DNA of 44,573 nucleotides. Source: Desulfobacterales bacterium (GTDB taxonomy: Bacteria; Desulfobacterota; Desulfobacteria; Desulfobacterales; Desulfosarcinaceae). Both the position numbers and the translations under genes were made by a program. A model generated the notes under the pieces. That model did no database searches. It was not told the origin of the DNA and saw only the letters and a list, made by a program, of their open reading frames with translations. Where the stretch lies: contig JACRDD010000021.1 of assembly GCA_016218685.1 (NCBI GenBank), positions 1 through 44,573 of the forward strand. Direction: 5' to 3'. Positions within the stretch are counted from its first letter, which is position 1, and every line of letters begins with the position of its first letter. Shown piece after piece: positions 1 to 8,875 of this stretch.

Positions 1-2
1 CG

Positions 3-452
3 GTCAACCACGAACTGCAAGCCAAGGTGGACGAGCTGTCGTGGGCCAACAACGACATGAAGAACCTGCTCAACAGCACCGACATCGCCACGCTGTTTCT
101 GGACGACGCGCTCCACGTGCGCCGCTTCACCACCCAGGCCACCAGCATCATCAAGCTGATCGCCGGCGACGTGGGCCGGCCCATCACCGACATCGCCAGC
201 GACCTGGAGTATCCGGGGCTGGTCGCGGATGCCCACGAGGTGCTGCGCACCCTGGTCTTCGTCGAGAAGCAGGTCAACACCCGCGACGGGCGCTGGTTTT
301 TGGTGCGCATCATGCCCTACCGTACCCTGGAGAACCGGATCGACGGCGTGGTGATCACCTTTTCGAACATCACCGCGGCCAAGACGCTGGAGATCCAACT
401 GCGTCAGGCCCGCTCGGAGAAGGAAAAACGTGCGACCAAGGGGACGCCATGA
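3..452 (+). CDS. C-terminal PAS domain of a CheB/CheR-type chemotaxis protein (5' truncated)
   Basis: This frame is open from the window edge, so the gene starts upstream. The visible 149 residues begin with a short helix ([18 protein letters not shown]) and continue into one PAS fold ([11 protein letters not shown], then RRFT, ending [12 protein letters not shown]). That helix-plus-PAS pattern is the usual C terminus of CheB-methylesterase/CheR-methyltransferase/PAS fusion proteins, which modify chemoreceptors or feed histidine kinases. The catalytic CheB and CheR parts are outside the window and the assignment rests on the tail alone. Its stop overlaps the start of the next gene in an ATGA junction (449-452), so the two are probably translationally coupled. 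This puts it at the head of, or inside, the kai operon. A stand-alone PAS histidine kinase tail is less likely because no kinase motif follows. Confidence 0.72.
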   Translation, partial: VNHELQAKVDELSWANNDMKNLLNSTDIATLFLDDALHVRRFTTQATSIIKLIAGDVGRPITDIASDLEYPGLVADAHEVLRTLVFVEKQVNTRDGRWFLVRIMPYRTLENRIDGVVITFSNITAAKTLEIQLRQARSEKEKRATKGTP

Positions 453-1840
453 AAAAAGAGCATAACGCCTCGGCGGACGCCGTCGCCCTGCGCCGCCAGG
501 CCGAAGCAAAGTTGCGGGCGGCAGCCCAGAAAGGTGCCCCGCCCCGGACCGTGGCCGATATGCAGCGGCTCGTGCACGAACTGCAAGTGCATCAGATCGA
601 ACTGGAGATGCAAAACGAATCGCTGCGGGAGTCGCGCGCCCAGGTCGAGGCGGGTCTGGAGCGCTACACCGACCTCTACGATTTCGCGCCCGTGGGCTAC
701 TTGACCCTGGATCGCGCCGGCGCGATCCGCCAGGCGAATCTGACCGCCTCGCTGCTTCTGGGCGTGGCGCGCGCGCAACTCGCGGGCCGCCGTTTGGGGC
801 TCTTTCTCGGCGATTCGGACCGCGCCGGCCTCAGCGCCTTCCTGAAGAAAGTGTTTGCAAACCAGGCCAAGGAGGTGTGCGAAGCAGCGCTGTTAAAGGA
901 AGATCAAACGCCGCGCCACGTGCAAATCACCGCCACCGCGTCCCAGGACGGACAGGAATGCCGCCTCGTGATGGAGGATATCACCGCGCGCAAGCAGGCC
1001 GAGGCCGAAACGCAGCGTCTGGCCAGCTTTCCCATGCTCAACCCCAGGCCCATCGTGGAAGTGGATGTGGCCGGGAGTGTGCATTACTGCAACCCCAGCG
1101 CCGAGCGGCTGTTGCCCGGTCTTCGCGAGCGCGAAGTGGAGCATCCGTGGCTGGCGGATTGGGCGGCGGTGATCGGCCTTCTGCGCGAGGCGCCCGATAA
1201 CCCCATGGTGCGGGATGTGCCGGTCGACGATAAGTGGTACCAGCAAACGATTCATTTCGTGGACGATGACCGGCGCGTGCGTATCTACGGGGCGGACATC
1301 TCCGCGCGCAAGCAGGCCAATGAAAGTTTGCTTAAAGCCTACGCTGAAGTCGAAGCGCGGGTGGTCGAACGAACGACGAAGCTCGTCCTGGCGAATAAAG
1401 AGATCCAAGACCAGTCCATGCGGCTGGAGGAAGCCAACGCGGCCTTGAAGGTTTTGCTCAAGCAAAGAGAAGAGGATAAAAGCGAACTCGAAGAAAAAGT
1501 GTTGTTGAACGTCAACCAACTGATTTTTCCATATCTGGAAAAAATAAAACAGAGGAAATTGGATGCCAAAGTAAAAGCCTATATAGACATTCTGGAAGCC
1601 AATCTCAACGAAATCGTGTCGCCCCTGGCACGCAACCTGACGTCCAAATTATTGCGGCTTTCGCACACCGAACTCGAAGTTTCCAATCTGGTGCAGCAGG
1701 GGAAGAGTACCAAGGAAATCGCGGAAACCATGCACTTGGCGGAAAGCACGATCGATTTCCACCGCAATAATATCCGGGCCAAGCTGGGGGTGAAGCATAA
1801 GAGAATCGGCCTGCGAACTTATCTGTCTTCGCTGCGATAG
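449..1840 (+). CDS. PAS-domain regulator with C-terminal LuxR-type helix-turn-helix
   Basis: A 463-residue cytoplasmic sensor-regulator. Residues 1-70 are helical, a PAS domain spans about 73-185 ([11 protein letters not shown]), a second, shorter PAS-like unit about 190-288, and a coiled coil runs about 290-345. A LuxR-type DNA-binding domain fills 403-460 ([22 protein letters not shown], then [16 protein letters not shown]). No receiver or kinase domain is present, so the signal is probably sensed by PAS and passed directly to DNA. The start at 449 is chosen because it overlaps the previous stop (ATGA) and removes a non-protein-like upstream extension in this frame. The C-terminal 135 residues closely resemble those of the protein at 4469-5950, so the two bracket kaiC-kaiB-kaiB as paralogues. 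The ligand and target promoters are unknown. Confidence 0.85.
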   Translation: MKKEHNASADAVALRRQAEAKLRAAAQKGAPPRTVADMQRLVHELQVHQIELEMQNESLRESRAQVEAGLERYTDLYDFAPVGYLTLDRAGAIRQANLTASLLLGVARAQLAGRRLGLFLGDSDRAGLSAFLKKVFANQAKEVCEAALLKEDQTPRHVQITATASQDGQECRLVMEDITARKQAEAETQRLASFPMLNPRPIVEVDVAGSVHYCNPSAERLLPGLREREVEHPWLADWAAVIGLLREAPDNPMVRDVPVDDKWYQQTIHFVDDDRRVRIYGADISARKQANESLLKAYAEVEARVVERTTKLVLANKEIQDQSMRLEEANAALKVLLKQREEDKSELEEKVLLNVNQLIFPYLEKIKQRKLDAKVKAYIDILEANLNEIVSPLARNLTSKLLRLSHTELEVSNLVQQGKSTKEIAETMHLAESTIDFHRNNIRAKLGVKHKRIGLRTYLSSLR

Positions 1841-1901
1841 CAGACGGTACTAGGTTGGCTTGACATTTACTTCGAACCGCGAAAGGTCATGGGAGATGAC
1901 A

Positions 1902-3644
1902 ATGGTCAAGAAAAAACGCGAGGTCGTTGTGCTTGAAAAATGCCCGACGGGCATCAAGGGGCTCGATGAAATCACCCGGGGAGGTCTTCCCCAGGGCCGG
2001 CCGACCCTGGTCTGCGGCAGCGCGGGTTGCGGCAAAACGCTGTTCGCCATGGAGTTTCTCATGCGCGGCGCCATGCAATTCGGCGAACCCGGGGTCTTCA
2101 TGACCTTCGAGGAAACCCCCGAGGACCTGGCCAAGAACTTCATCTCCCTGGGTTTCGATCTCCATGACATGGAATCGCGCGGTCTCATCGCCACGGACCA
2201 CGTTTATATCGAGCGCACCGAGATCGAGGAGACGGGCGCCTACGACCTGGAAGGATTGTTCATCCGTTTGGGCAGCGCCATCGATGCCATCAAAGCCAAG
2301 CGGGTGGTCCTGGATACCATCGAAGCACTTTTTGCCGGGCTCTCCAATGCCGCCATCGTTCGGGCCGAGCTGCGCCGGCTGTTTCACTGGCTCAAGGCAC
2401 GCGGCGTAACGGCCATTGTCACGGGCGAAAGCGGCGACAGACTCCTGACCCGCTACGGGCTGGAAGAGTACGTGGCCGATTGCGTGATCTTGCTCGATTT
2501 TCGGATCGATGCGCAAATCTCCACCCGCCGCCTGCGGATTATCAAGTACCGCGGCTCGTCCCACGGCGCCGACGAGTATCCCTTCCTGATCGACGAGGGC
2601 GGCTTCTCGATTTTGCCCATCACTTCCCTGGGGCTCGACTACCCCGTCGCCACCGAGCGCATCGCCACGGGGGTGCCCAAGTTGGATGCCATGTTCGACG
2701 GCAAGGGCTTCTACCGGGGCAGCACGGTTCTCGTCTCCGGTACGGCGGGTACGGGCAAAACGAGTTTGGCGGCCACCTTTGCCGATGCCGCCTGCCGGCG
2801 CGGCGAGCGCTGCCTCTACTTTGCCTTCGAAGAGTCGCCCAGCCAGATTGTCCGCAACATGGGCTCCATCGGCCTGGATCTTAACCGCTGGGTGAAAAAG
2901 GGGCTGCTCCGGTTTCATTCGGCCCGGCCTTCGCTGTACGGCCTGGAAATGCATCTGCTCACCTTTCATAAGCTGATTGAGCAGTTCGCTCCCCAAGTAT
3001 TCGTAATAGACCCGATCAGCAACCTGACCGCCGCGGGCACGGCAGCGGAGGTCAAATCCATCCTGACGCGCCTGATCGACTATTTGAAGATGAAACAGAT
3101 CTCTACCTTCCTCACGGACCTCACCCATTTGCAAAGCGGCCTGGAACGCACCAGCGAAGAGATATCTTCGCTGATCGACACCTGGATTTTGCTGCGGGCC
3201 ATCGAACGCAATGGGGAACGCAATCGCGGCCTCTATGTGTTGAAGTCCCGCGGCATGGACCACTCCAACCAGATTCAAGAGTTTGTGCTGACCCACCAGG
3301 GCATCGACCTGATCGACATCTATACCGGTCTGGGCGAGGTATTGACCGGCAGCGCCCGGGTGGCTCAGGAAGCCGGAGAAAGGGCCGCCGAGCTGGCCTG
3401 CCGGCGCGAGGCCGAGCGCCGGCTGCGCGAGCAGGAGCGCAAGCGCAAGGCCCTGGAAACCAAGATCGCGGCCCTGCGCGCCGCGTTCGATGAGGAGACC
3501 GAAGAGGTGCACTTGATCGCCGACGAGGAGCGCAAACGTCAAGCCGTCCATACGGAAAGCCGTTTGGCGATGGCCCGTTTCCGCGAGGGCAAACCTTCGG
3601 AGCCCCCGGCCAAACGCGTGAAAAAGAGAGGGAAAGGAGCGTAG
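1902..3644 (+). CDS. kaiC: KaiC-type double-domain ATPase
   Basis: A 580-residue RecA/KaiC-superfamily protein with both halves present, as in clock KaiC. CI has Walker A GSAGCGKT (39-46), the catalytic glutamate pair at 70-71 and Walker B VVLDTI (135-140). CII has GTAGTGKT (280-287), glutamates 310-311 and VFVID (366-370). At the CII phosphorylation loop [12 protein letters not shown]422 and S423 occupy the cyanobacterial S431/T432 positions and T417 the T426 position, so autophosphorylation is plausible. Beyond about 480 there is a charged coiled-coil tail in place of the usual KaiA-binding tail. GTG or TTG starts further upstream are possible, but ATG 1902 has a GGAG six bases before it; ATG 1896 is an alternative. 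One base separates its stop from the first kaiB start. Rhythm or timing is inference; stress signalling is equally possible. Confidence 0.93.
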   Translation: MVKKKREVVVLEKCPTGIKGLDEITRGGLPQGRPTLVCGSAGCGKTLFAMEFLMRGAMQFGEPGVFMTFEETPEDLAKNFISLGFDLHDMESRGLIATDHVYIERTEIEETGAYDLEGLFIRLGSAIDAIKAKRVVLDTIEALFAGLSNAAIVRAELRRLFHWLKARGVTAIVTGESGDRLLTRYGLEEYVADCVILLDFRIDAQISTRRLRIIKYRGSSHGADEYPFLIDEGGFSILPITSLGLDYPVATERIATGVPKLDAMFDGKGFYRGSTVLVSGTAGTGKTSLAATFADAACRRGERCLYFAFEESPSQIVRNMGSIGLDLNRWVKKGLLRFHSARPSLYGLEMHLLTFHKLIEQFAPQVFVIDPISNLTAAGTAAEVKSILTRLIDYLKMKQISTFLTDLTHLQSGLERTSEEISSLIDTWILLRAIERNGERNRGLYVLKSRGMDHSNQIQEFVLTHQGIDLIDIYTGLGEVLTGSARVAQEAGERAAELACRREAERRLREQERKRKALETKIAALRAAFDEETEEVHLIADEERKRQAVHTESRLAMARFREGKPSEPPAKRVKKRGKGA

Positions 3645-3645
3645 G

Positions 3646-3972
3646 ATGAAAGTCGGCTCAACCGGAAAAGGGAAAAAAGCAAAGACCGATGCGACGGAAC
3701 CCATCTGGAATCTGCGCCTCTATGTGGCCGGTCAGACACAGAAATCGATCACGGCCTTCGCGAATTTAAAGAAGATCTGCGACGAGCACCTGGCGGGGAA
3801 ATACCGCATCGAGGTGATCGATCTGGTCAAGAACCCCCAACTGGCCAAAGGCGACCAGATCATCGCCCTGCCGACCCTGGTAAGAAAGCTTCCCGAACCG
3901 ATTAAAAAGATTATCGGCGATCTGGCCAATACGGAGCGCGTGCTGGTGGGCCTGGACATTCGTTCGGCCTGA
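3646..3972 (+). CDS. kaiB: KaiB-like protein (first copy)
   Basis: A 108-residue thioredoxin-fold KaiB family protein. After a basic 20-residue N-terminal extension, the KaiB core begins with LRLYVAG. It continues through [23 protein letters not shown] and ends with [17 protein letters not shown], which matches the family from start to finish. In cyanobacteria KaiB binds the phosphorylated KaiC ring after a fold switch and recruits output proteins. The gene follows kaiC by one base and shares its transcript. The core length is normal, and the extension is longer than in most clock KaiBs. Whether this copy switches fold cannot be judged from sequence. Confidence 0.93.
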   Translation: MKVGSTGKGKKAKTDATEPIWNLRLYVAGQTQKSITAFANLKKICDEHLAGKYRIEVIDLVKNPQLAKGDQIIALPTLVRKLPEPIKKIIGDLANTERVLVGLDIRSA

Positions 3973-4013
3973 GGCGGCGGACGTCGGGAGCAGCAGCCCG
4001 GGGTGATCCGTGC

Positions 4014-4103
4014 GTAGGGGCGACCGGCGGTCGCCCACAACGATCAATCTGCCCTGTTATCGCGGGGCGCTCCTCGAATAGGGCGACCGCCGGTCGCCCC
4101 TAC
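4014..4103. repeat. Inverted repeat with self-palindromic arms between the two kaiB genes
   Basis: Two 23-base arms (4014-4036 and 4081-4103) are exact reverse complements across a 44-base spacer. Each arm is itself a hairpin: GGGCGACC, a three-base loop, then GGTCGCCC. The element fills almost all of the 150-base gap that interrupts an otherwise tightly packed operon. Similar short GC-rich palindromes (REP/MITE-like) are scattered through many bacterial genomes, so insertion of such a unit is the simplest reading. It could also attenuate or stabilise the transcript and set the ratio of the two KaiB proteins. No coding potential or transposase is present. Confidence 0.85.
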
Positions 4104-4122
4104 AGCGTATGCGGAGGCTGAG

Positions 4123-4476
4123 GTGAATAAAGCAAACAACAAAATAACGAAAACGAGCAACGCGGAATTCGAAACAGCGGTTGCGAAGCAAAACAGCGCC
4201 ACCTACGCTTTTCGGCTGTATATCACCGGCATGACGCCCAGATCGATCCAGGCCATCGCCAAGGTTCGGCAACTCTGCGAAAAACACCTCGCGGGCCGCT
4301 TCGAACTCAAGGTGATCGACATCTACCAGCAGCCCGCGCTGGCCAAGGGGGAACAAATCATCGCCACCCCCACGCTCATCAAGGAACTGCCCCTGCCACT
4401 GCGCAAGTTCATCGGCGATATGTCGGAAACGGAGAAATTTCTGGTGGGCGTCGATCTGAAATCCAAGGATGGATGA
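4123..4476 (+). CDS. kaiB: KaiB-like protein (second copy)
   Basis: A 117-residue KaiB family protein with a GTG start preceded by GGAGG at 4113-4117. A polar 27-residue leader precedes the core, which opens with FRLYITG. The core contains [23 protein letters not shown] and ends [17 protein letters not shown]. It is clearly diverged from the first copy (for example ITGMTPRS against VAGQTQKS), so this is an old duplication with room for functional division, not a recent one. Its last eight bases overlap the start of the next PAS-LuxR gene, tying it to a DNA-binding output. It may act as a competing or alternative partner of the same KaiC; that role is inferred. Confidence 0.92.
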   Translation: MNKANNKITKTSNAEFETAVAKQNSATYAFRLYITGMTPRSIQAIAKVRQLCEKHLAGRFELKVIDIYQQPALAKGEQIIATPTLIKELPLPLRKFIGDMSETEKFLVGVDLKSKDG

Positions 4477-5950
4477 GCAGGCCGCCATGCCCCAATCGCC
4501 TAAAACATATCAACAACTTTCGGACGAGTTGCGGGAAGTCACTGCGCGGATGAAGGCCGCCGAGGAATCGCTGCGCGCGATCCTGAGCGGCGAGGTGGAC
4601 GGCCTGGTCGTGGCAACGGCCGAAGGGGATCGGGTTTTTACGCTCTCGGGGGCCGATCTTCCCTACCGGATCATGGTCGAAACCATGAGCGAAGGGGCCG
4701 TCACCCTGGCCACGGACGGCACGATTCTTTTCTGCAACCAACGTTTCGCGGATATCGTTCGATGGCCGCTGGAACAGGTGGTGGGATCTTCGATCTATCG
4801 ATACTTTTCAGCGGACCACCTTCCATTGCTTCAGAAGTTGTTCGCGCGGGGTTTAAAGGATAGTAGTAAAATCGAATCGGCCTTGGGCGCCGGAGAGGAA
4901 ATAGTGACACCGGTCCTGCTTTCCGTAAGTCCCCTCGAGATTGTTGATATGCCCGGCGCGGTGTGCATGGTGGTGACCGACCTGACCGAGCAAAAGCGCG
5001 ACGAGGCGATGCTGGCGGAAGAACGCTTGATCGCTCAGATTCTCGATCAGGCCTCGGAAATGCATGTGCTCTGCGACCACCAGGGCCGTATTATCCGCGC
5101 AAGCAAGTCGACCCACAGGCTCCTGGGCCGCATTCCGATCTTCGAAACCTTCGACGAGGCATTCGCTTTCCTCTATCCCGACGGAACGCCCTTTGTCTTG
5201 CTCTCCGCCATCGGCGAGGAGCTATCCAATAAGGTCGAGGTGGCCCTCAGGCATCCGGATGACACGTATGCCTACTTTTTATTGAGCGCCAACGCGCTCG
5301 TCAATTCCGACGGCATCCTCGGCATTGTCGTCGAAATCGTGGATATCACCGAGCGCAAGCTGGCCGGTGAAAATTTGCTGAAAGCCTACGCCGAAGTCGA
5401 AAGGAAAGTCGACGAACGGACCGCGGAACTCAACCAGGCCAACCGGGCATTGGCCTTGGAGGTAGAGCATAAGATGCTGGCGGAGAAAGAGCTGCGCCAT
5501 GCCATGCTGGAATTGAAAGACAAAGCCATCGGCCTGACCGAAGCGAACATGGCGTTGAAAGTTTTGCTGAAGCAGGGAGAAGCGGACAGGATCGAACTCG
5601 AAGAAAAAGTGCTGCTCAACGTCAAGCGCCTGATTACCCCTTATATGGGCAAGCTCAAACGCAACCAATCGGATGCGAAGCAAAATGCGTATATCGACAT
5701 CCTGGAATCGAATCTGAATGAAATCGTTTCCCCCTTCGTGCGCAACCTGGAGGCCACCATGTCACGGCTTTCGCGTACCGAGATCGAAGTCGCGCAGCTT
5801 GTGCGGCAGGGGCAAAGTACAAAGAAAATTTCCGAAATCCTGCGCTTGGCGCCCAGCACCATCGATTTTCACCGCAACAACATCCGGACGAAACTGGGCG
5901 TCAAGAATAAGAAAATCGGCCTGCGCACCTACCTCTCGTCCCTCGGATAA
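4469..5950 (+). CDS. PAS-PAS regulator with C-terminal LuxR-type helix-turn-helix
   Basis: A 493-residue soluble regulator. Helix 10-40 leads to PAS about 60-175 and PAS about 185-297 (ending VDITERK), then a coiled coil about 300-370. A block at 361-425 ([36 protein letters not shown]) is nearly shared with the protein at 449-1840. A LuxR-type HTH fills 433-490 ([16 protein letters not shown]). There is no receiver, kinase or membrane segment. The start at 4469 overlaps kaiB by eight bases; ATG 4487 is an alternative six residues in. It is the last gene of the run before a 240-base gap. The position suggests it converts KaiC/KaiB state or a PAS ligand into transcription, but no contact with Kai proteins is shown by sequence. 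Confidence 0.87.
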   Translation: MDEQAAMPQSPKTYQQLSDELREVTARMKAAEESLRAILSGEVDGLVVATAEGDRVFTLSGADLPYRIMVETMSEGAVTLATDGTILFCNQRFADIVRWPLEQVVGSSIYRYFSADHLPLLQKLFARGLKDSSKIESALGAGEEIVTPVLLSVSPLEIVDMPGAVCMVVTDLTEQKRDEAMLAEERLIAQILDQASEMHVLCDHQGRIIRASKSTHRLLGRIPIFETFDEAFAFLYPDGTPFVLLSAIGEELSNKVEVALRHPDDTYAYFLLSANALVNSDGILGIVVEIVDITERKLAGENLLKAYAEVERKVDERTAELNQANRALALEVEHKMLAEKELRHAMLELKDKAIGLTEANMALKVLLKQGEADRIELEEKVLLNVKRLITPYMGKLKRNQSDAKQNAYIDILESNLNEIVSPFVRNLEATMSRLSRTEIEVAQLVRQGQSTKKISEILRLAPSTIDFHRNNIRTKLGVKNKKIGLRTYLSSLG

Positions 5951-6190
5951 TATCGGTTTTAGACCCATATTTCACCCCTGATTTTCCAATCTTGTGTTTA
6001 TCTTGAGCGGTAGTAACATACCTCCTAACGATACCCTGCGGAGTCGAGTCACCATTGCCCCCCTTTCTAACTGTGCCGCCGCGGTTTCAAGTGTTCGAGA
6101 AAAGATTCAATAAACAGAGTTGACCTTTTTACGGATCCCGTTTCCCCCGGGAAAAACAACCTAATTCTTAAAGTTCACATGAGGTGCCGC

Positions 6191-6598
6191 ATGCAGGTGA
6201 AACCGGAATGCCGAAAAAACGAACGTTTCAGTCATGAGTATATCATCATGCTCGGTGCCGAACGGACGATCTCTCCGCACTATGTGGTGTCGTATAACCT
6301 GAGCGAAACCGGCATGTATTTCAAGTCGATCTTCGAACTCTATCCCGGATCGCAAATCCTGATCGGCATCGACGACTATACATCGTGCCGGAATCAGGTC
6401 CATGCCAGGGTCATGTGGTGCAAAAAGATCGAAAATGGCACTGCCTTACGCTATGGCGTCGGCGTGGAGTTCCTCCAGGCGCAAAAGACGATTGGCGCAA
6501 AAGCATTCCCGCCATTCAAGCCGCCTAAGAAGAGCGCGGATCGATACCGGGGTGAAGGCGAGGTGGTGACGAATGTGGACAAACGCTTACAAGAATAG
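6191..6598 (+). CDS. PilZ-domain protein, predicted cyclic-di-GMP receptor
   Basis: A 135-residue single-domain protein with both PilZ signatures: an arginine-rich CRKNERFSHE near the N terminus and NLSETGMYF about 30 residues later. It ends with the strand pattern RVMWCKK followed by RYGVGVEF. PilZ domains bind cyclic di-GMP and adjust motility, exopolysaccharide or other outputs. The start at 6191 is preferred over 6179 because GAGGTG lies five to ten bases before it. The gene is preceded by a 240-base non-coding gap with no clear promoter and followed after 73 bases by a small membrane protein gene. The lysine- and proline-rich tail after about residue 105 is not part of the fold. The target of regulation is not visible. 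Confidence 0.85.
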   Translation: MQVKPECRKNERFSHEYIIMLGAERTISPHYVVSYNLSETGMYFKSIFELYPGSQILIGIDDYTSCRNQVHARVMWCKKIENGTALRYGVGVEFLQAQKTIGAKAFPPFKPPKKSADRYRGEGEVVTNVDKRLQE

Positions 6599-6671
6599 CG
6601 ATAGACCCAGATTGCGGCGCTACCACTACATTCCGGCGAGCAGCGCCAAAGGCAAATCGGGAGGAGACAAT

Positions 6672-6893
6672 ATGCATCCTGTCAAAATTGCGGCCATCGT
6701 GCTGATCGTACTCGGCGTCCTGGGACTGGTCTATGGCGGTTTCAGCTACACCCGGGAGACCCACGAGACCAAGCTGGGGCCGATCGAGCTGTCGGTAAAA
6801 GACAAGCAGGCGGTTAACGTTCCGGTGTGGGCCGGCGTAGGGGTGATCCTGATTGGCGGCGTGCTTCTTTTCTTGGGAAACAAGCGAAGTTGA
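6672..6893 (+). CDS. Small two-helix membrane protein of unknown function
   Basis: A 73-residue protein with one transmembrane helix near residues 5-22 (KIAAIVLIVLGVLGLVYGG). A polar segment follows (HETKLGPIELSVKDKQ), then a second helix about 48-68 ending in a basic LGNKRS. The start at 6672 has GGGAGGAG six bases upstream, which rules against the longer frame starting at 6573. Proteins of this pattern recur as uncharacterised small inner-membrane proteins near stress genes in proteobacteria. I do not assign a named family. It sits between PilZ and response-regulator genes and probably shares the general stress theme of the downstream cluster. Confidence 0.78.
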   Translation: MHPVKIAAIVLIVLGVLGLVYGGFSYTRETHETKLGPIELSVKDKQAVNVPVWAGVGVILIGGVLLFLGNKRS

Positions 6894-6960
6894 CGGCGCA
6901 ACCCATACTTTGGGATGTCGCCCAAATGGCGAGGTTCCAATTCGGAAGGAGAGATCAAAG

Positions 6961-7383
6961 ATGAAAATCGATGCAAATATTCTTGTCGTCGACGATAATG
7001 GTTTCATTCGAAACGCCGTTTCCAGAATGCTGGCCCGGCTCGGCTACGAAGTGACATCGGCCGATAGCGGCCAAAATGGCTTAAGTGTTTTTCTCCAGAA
7101 AAAAATTGACCTGGTCCTATCCGACTATGAAATGCCCGGTATGGATGGCGTCGATTTCGCTCATGAAATCAAGAAAAGCTCCCCTCGCACCCCGGTGGTT
7201 ATCATGACAGGGGCCGGGAAGGAGGATGTTTTGTCCAGAAAGAGCACCGCGGTGGATGAGGTGATTTTAAAACCTTTTACCTCCACGGAAATATATCGAA
7301 CGATCAACAACCTGTCAGACGGCCACTTCCTTTCGGACGAAGGACCTCGCATATGTTGCCGAGCGCAAAGCAATGATGGCTGA
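6961..7383 (+). CDS. Single-domain response regulator (CheY-like receiver)
   Basis: A 140-residue receiver domain with the acidic pair in LVVDDN, phosphoacceptor D55 (LVLSDYEMPGMDG), the MTGAG switch region and K104 in ILKPF. AAGGAGAG at 6946-6953 sets the start. No output domain is present, so it should work by protein contact or as a phosphate intermediate for the kinase 118 bases downstream. The last roughly 20 residues (from HFLSDE) look non-domain-like. A different frame across 7340-7470 reads like protein (AYVAERKAMMAEALASIA), so a frameshift near the 3' end may have replaced the original tail; see findings. The receiver core itself is intact. Confidence 0.9.
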   Translation: MKIDANILVVDDNGFIRNAVSRMLARLGYEVTSADSGQNGLSVFLQKKIDLVLSDYEMPGMDGVDFAHEIKKSSPRTPVVIMTGAGKEDVLSRKSTAVDEVILKPFTSTEIYRTINNLSDGHFLSDEGPRICCRAQSNDG

Positions 7384-7500
7384 GGCGCTCGCCTCCATCG
7401 CTTCCTATAAAGGCGACGCCGCACGGGCGAACGGGGATTATCGAACATCTCAGGGGCGAGGTCAGGTAATACTCATCCCAACTTCCAAAAGGAGACAGAT

Positions 7501-8781
7501 ATGGGCTCCCGCAAGCGACTTCATAAAATAAGAGAGATCGAACCCGCTTCGAAGGCGGTCGACGACGCTTTGCGAGAGTCCGAAGCGCGCTACCGGCGAC
7601 TGTTCGAAGCCGCCCAGGACGGTATTCTGATCATCGATGCGGATACCGGACGCATCACCGATGCAAATCCGTTCCTGGTCGACTTGTTAGGGTATGAGCT
7701 CCAGGATTTTATCGGCAAGGCGCTTTGGGATTTCGGCCCTTTCAAAGATATCCAGGCCAGCGAGTCGGCTTTCCGGGATTTGATGAGCGACGGCTACATC
7801 CGCTACGAGCATTTGCCGCTGGAAACGCGGGGTGGGCGCCGCATCGAGGTCGAGTTCGTCAGCAACATCTATCAGGTCGGCTCCAAGCGGACGATCCAGT
7901 GCAATATCCGCGACAATTCGCAGCGCAAGCAAGCGGAAAAAGACCGGCTCGAATCGGAATCCCGGCTCAAACAGGCCCAGAAAATGGCCGCCGTTGCCAC
8001 CCTGGCCGGTGGGATCGCCCATCAATTCAACAATGCGCTTTTCGTGATTACCGCCAGTCTCGAACTGCTCGAGATGAAGGTCCCCCAAGCCGCAAACGGC
8101 GCAACCTACATCGAAACCATGAAAACATCCGCATTCAAGATGGCTCAGCTTACGAGCCAGTTGCTCGATTATGCCCGGGGCGGGAGTTATCAAGTCAAAC
8201 CCGTTTCGCTGAGCGATCTCGTGCGGGATAAACTCCCCTTGATCCGGCGCGACCTCAAATCCGCTATACAGGTAGAGACCCATTTGCAAAGTAACGCCTG
8301 GAAAATCGAAGCGGATTCGACCCAAATGCAAGCGGTGCTGTCCGCGCTGGTGACCAACGCCATCGAGGCGCTGGATGGAGAGGGTCGCATTAAGATCGTC
8401 TGCCGAAACGAAGTGCTGGCGGCAACCGAAACCAAAAGCTTTCCGGCTATGGCACCCGGGTCATACGTCAGCATGGTCGTCGAAGACAACGGCATGGGTA
8501 TGGATGAGGAGACGCGCAAACGCGCCTTCGAACCATTCTTCACGACCAAATTTGTCGGGCGCGGGCTTGGGCTGGCCGCGGTCTATGGCATCGTCAAGAA
8601 CCATGACGGTTGGATTGCGATCGAGTCGCAGGTGGGCCGGGGAACCATCGTGCGTATTCACTTCCCGGCCGTTATAGAGGCCAGGAAAAGCAAATCGTGC
8701 GCTTCAAAAGCAGCCAAACCGGCGTGCACGAGTCGCCGGGAGCGTCCTTGCGAGGCGCCCGCTTATGCCCAAGCGCGGTAG
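7501..8781 (+). CDS. PAS-domain histidine kinase
   Basis: A 426-residue soluble sensor kinase. PAS lies about residues 25-145, followed by a short coiled coil. The H box LAGGIAHQFNN places the phosphoryl histidine at 174. The ATPase domain shows N box VTNAIEAL, G1 VEDNGMGMD, F box FEPFFTTKF and G2 GRGLGLAAVYG. There are no transmembrane helices, so the signal is cytoplasmic or comes from a partner. AAAAGGAG at 7487-7494 supports the start. It stands between the receiver gene (6961) and a sigma54 activator gene (8876), its most likely phosphotransfer and transcription neighbours. The basic, cysteine-containing C-terminal 40 residues after IHFPAV are not part of the kinase fold. The stimulus is unknown. 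Confidence 0.92.
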   Translation: MGSRKRLHKIREIEPASKAVDDALRESEARYRRLFEAAQDGILIIDADTGRITDANPFLVDLLGYELQDFIGKALWDFGPFKDIQASESAFRDLMSDGYIRYEHLPLETRGGRRIEVEFVSNIYQVGSKRTIQCNIRDNSQRKQAEKDRLESESRLKQAQKMAAVATLAGGIAHQFNNALFVITASLELLEMKVPQAANGATYIETMKTSAFKMAQLTSQLLDYARGGSYQVKPVSLSDLVRDKLPLIRRDLKSAIQVETHLQSNAWKIEADSTQMQAVLSALVTNAIEALDGEGRIKIVCRNEVLAATETKSFPAMAPGSYVSMVVEDNGMGMDEETRKRAFEPFFTTKFVGRGLGLAAVYGIVKNHDGWIAIESQVGRGTIVRIHFPAVIEARKSKSCASKAAKPACTSRRERPCEAPAYAQAR

Positions 8782-8875
8782 AGGATCGTCACGAGGGATC
8801 GCACAGCGGGCATGGGTTACGTGCCTGCCTGGCTTACTCGTTGGCTATTGCCGGAAAACAGGGTGAGAGAAACAA

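Noticed and set aside
1887..3704. A 605-codon open frame on the minus strand opposite kaiC
   Set aside because: Shadow of a GC-rich gene: kaiC on the plus strand has all family motifs, while the antisense product has none.
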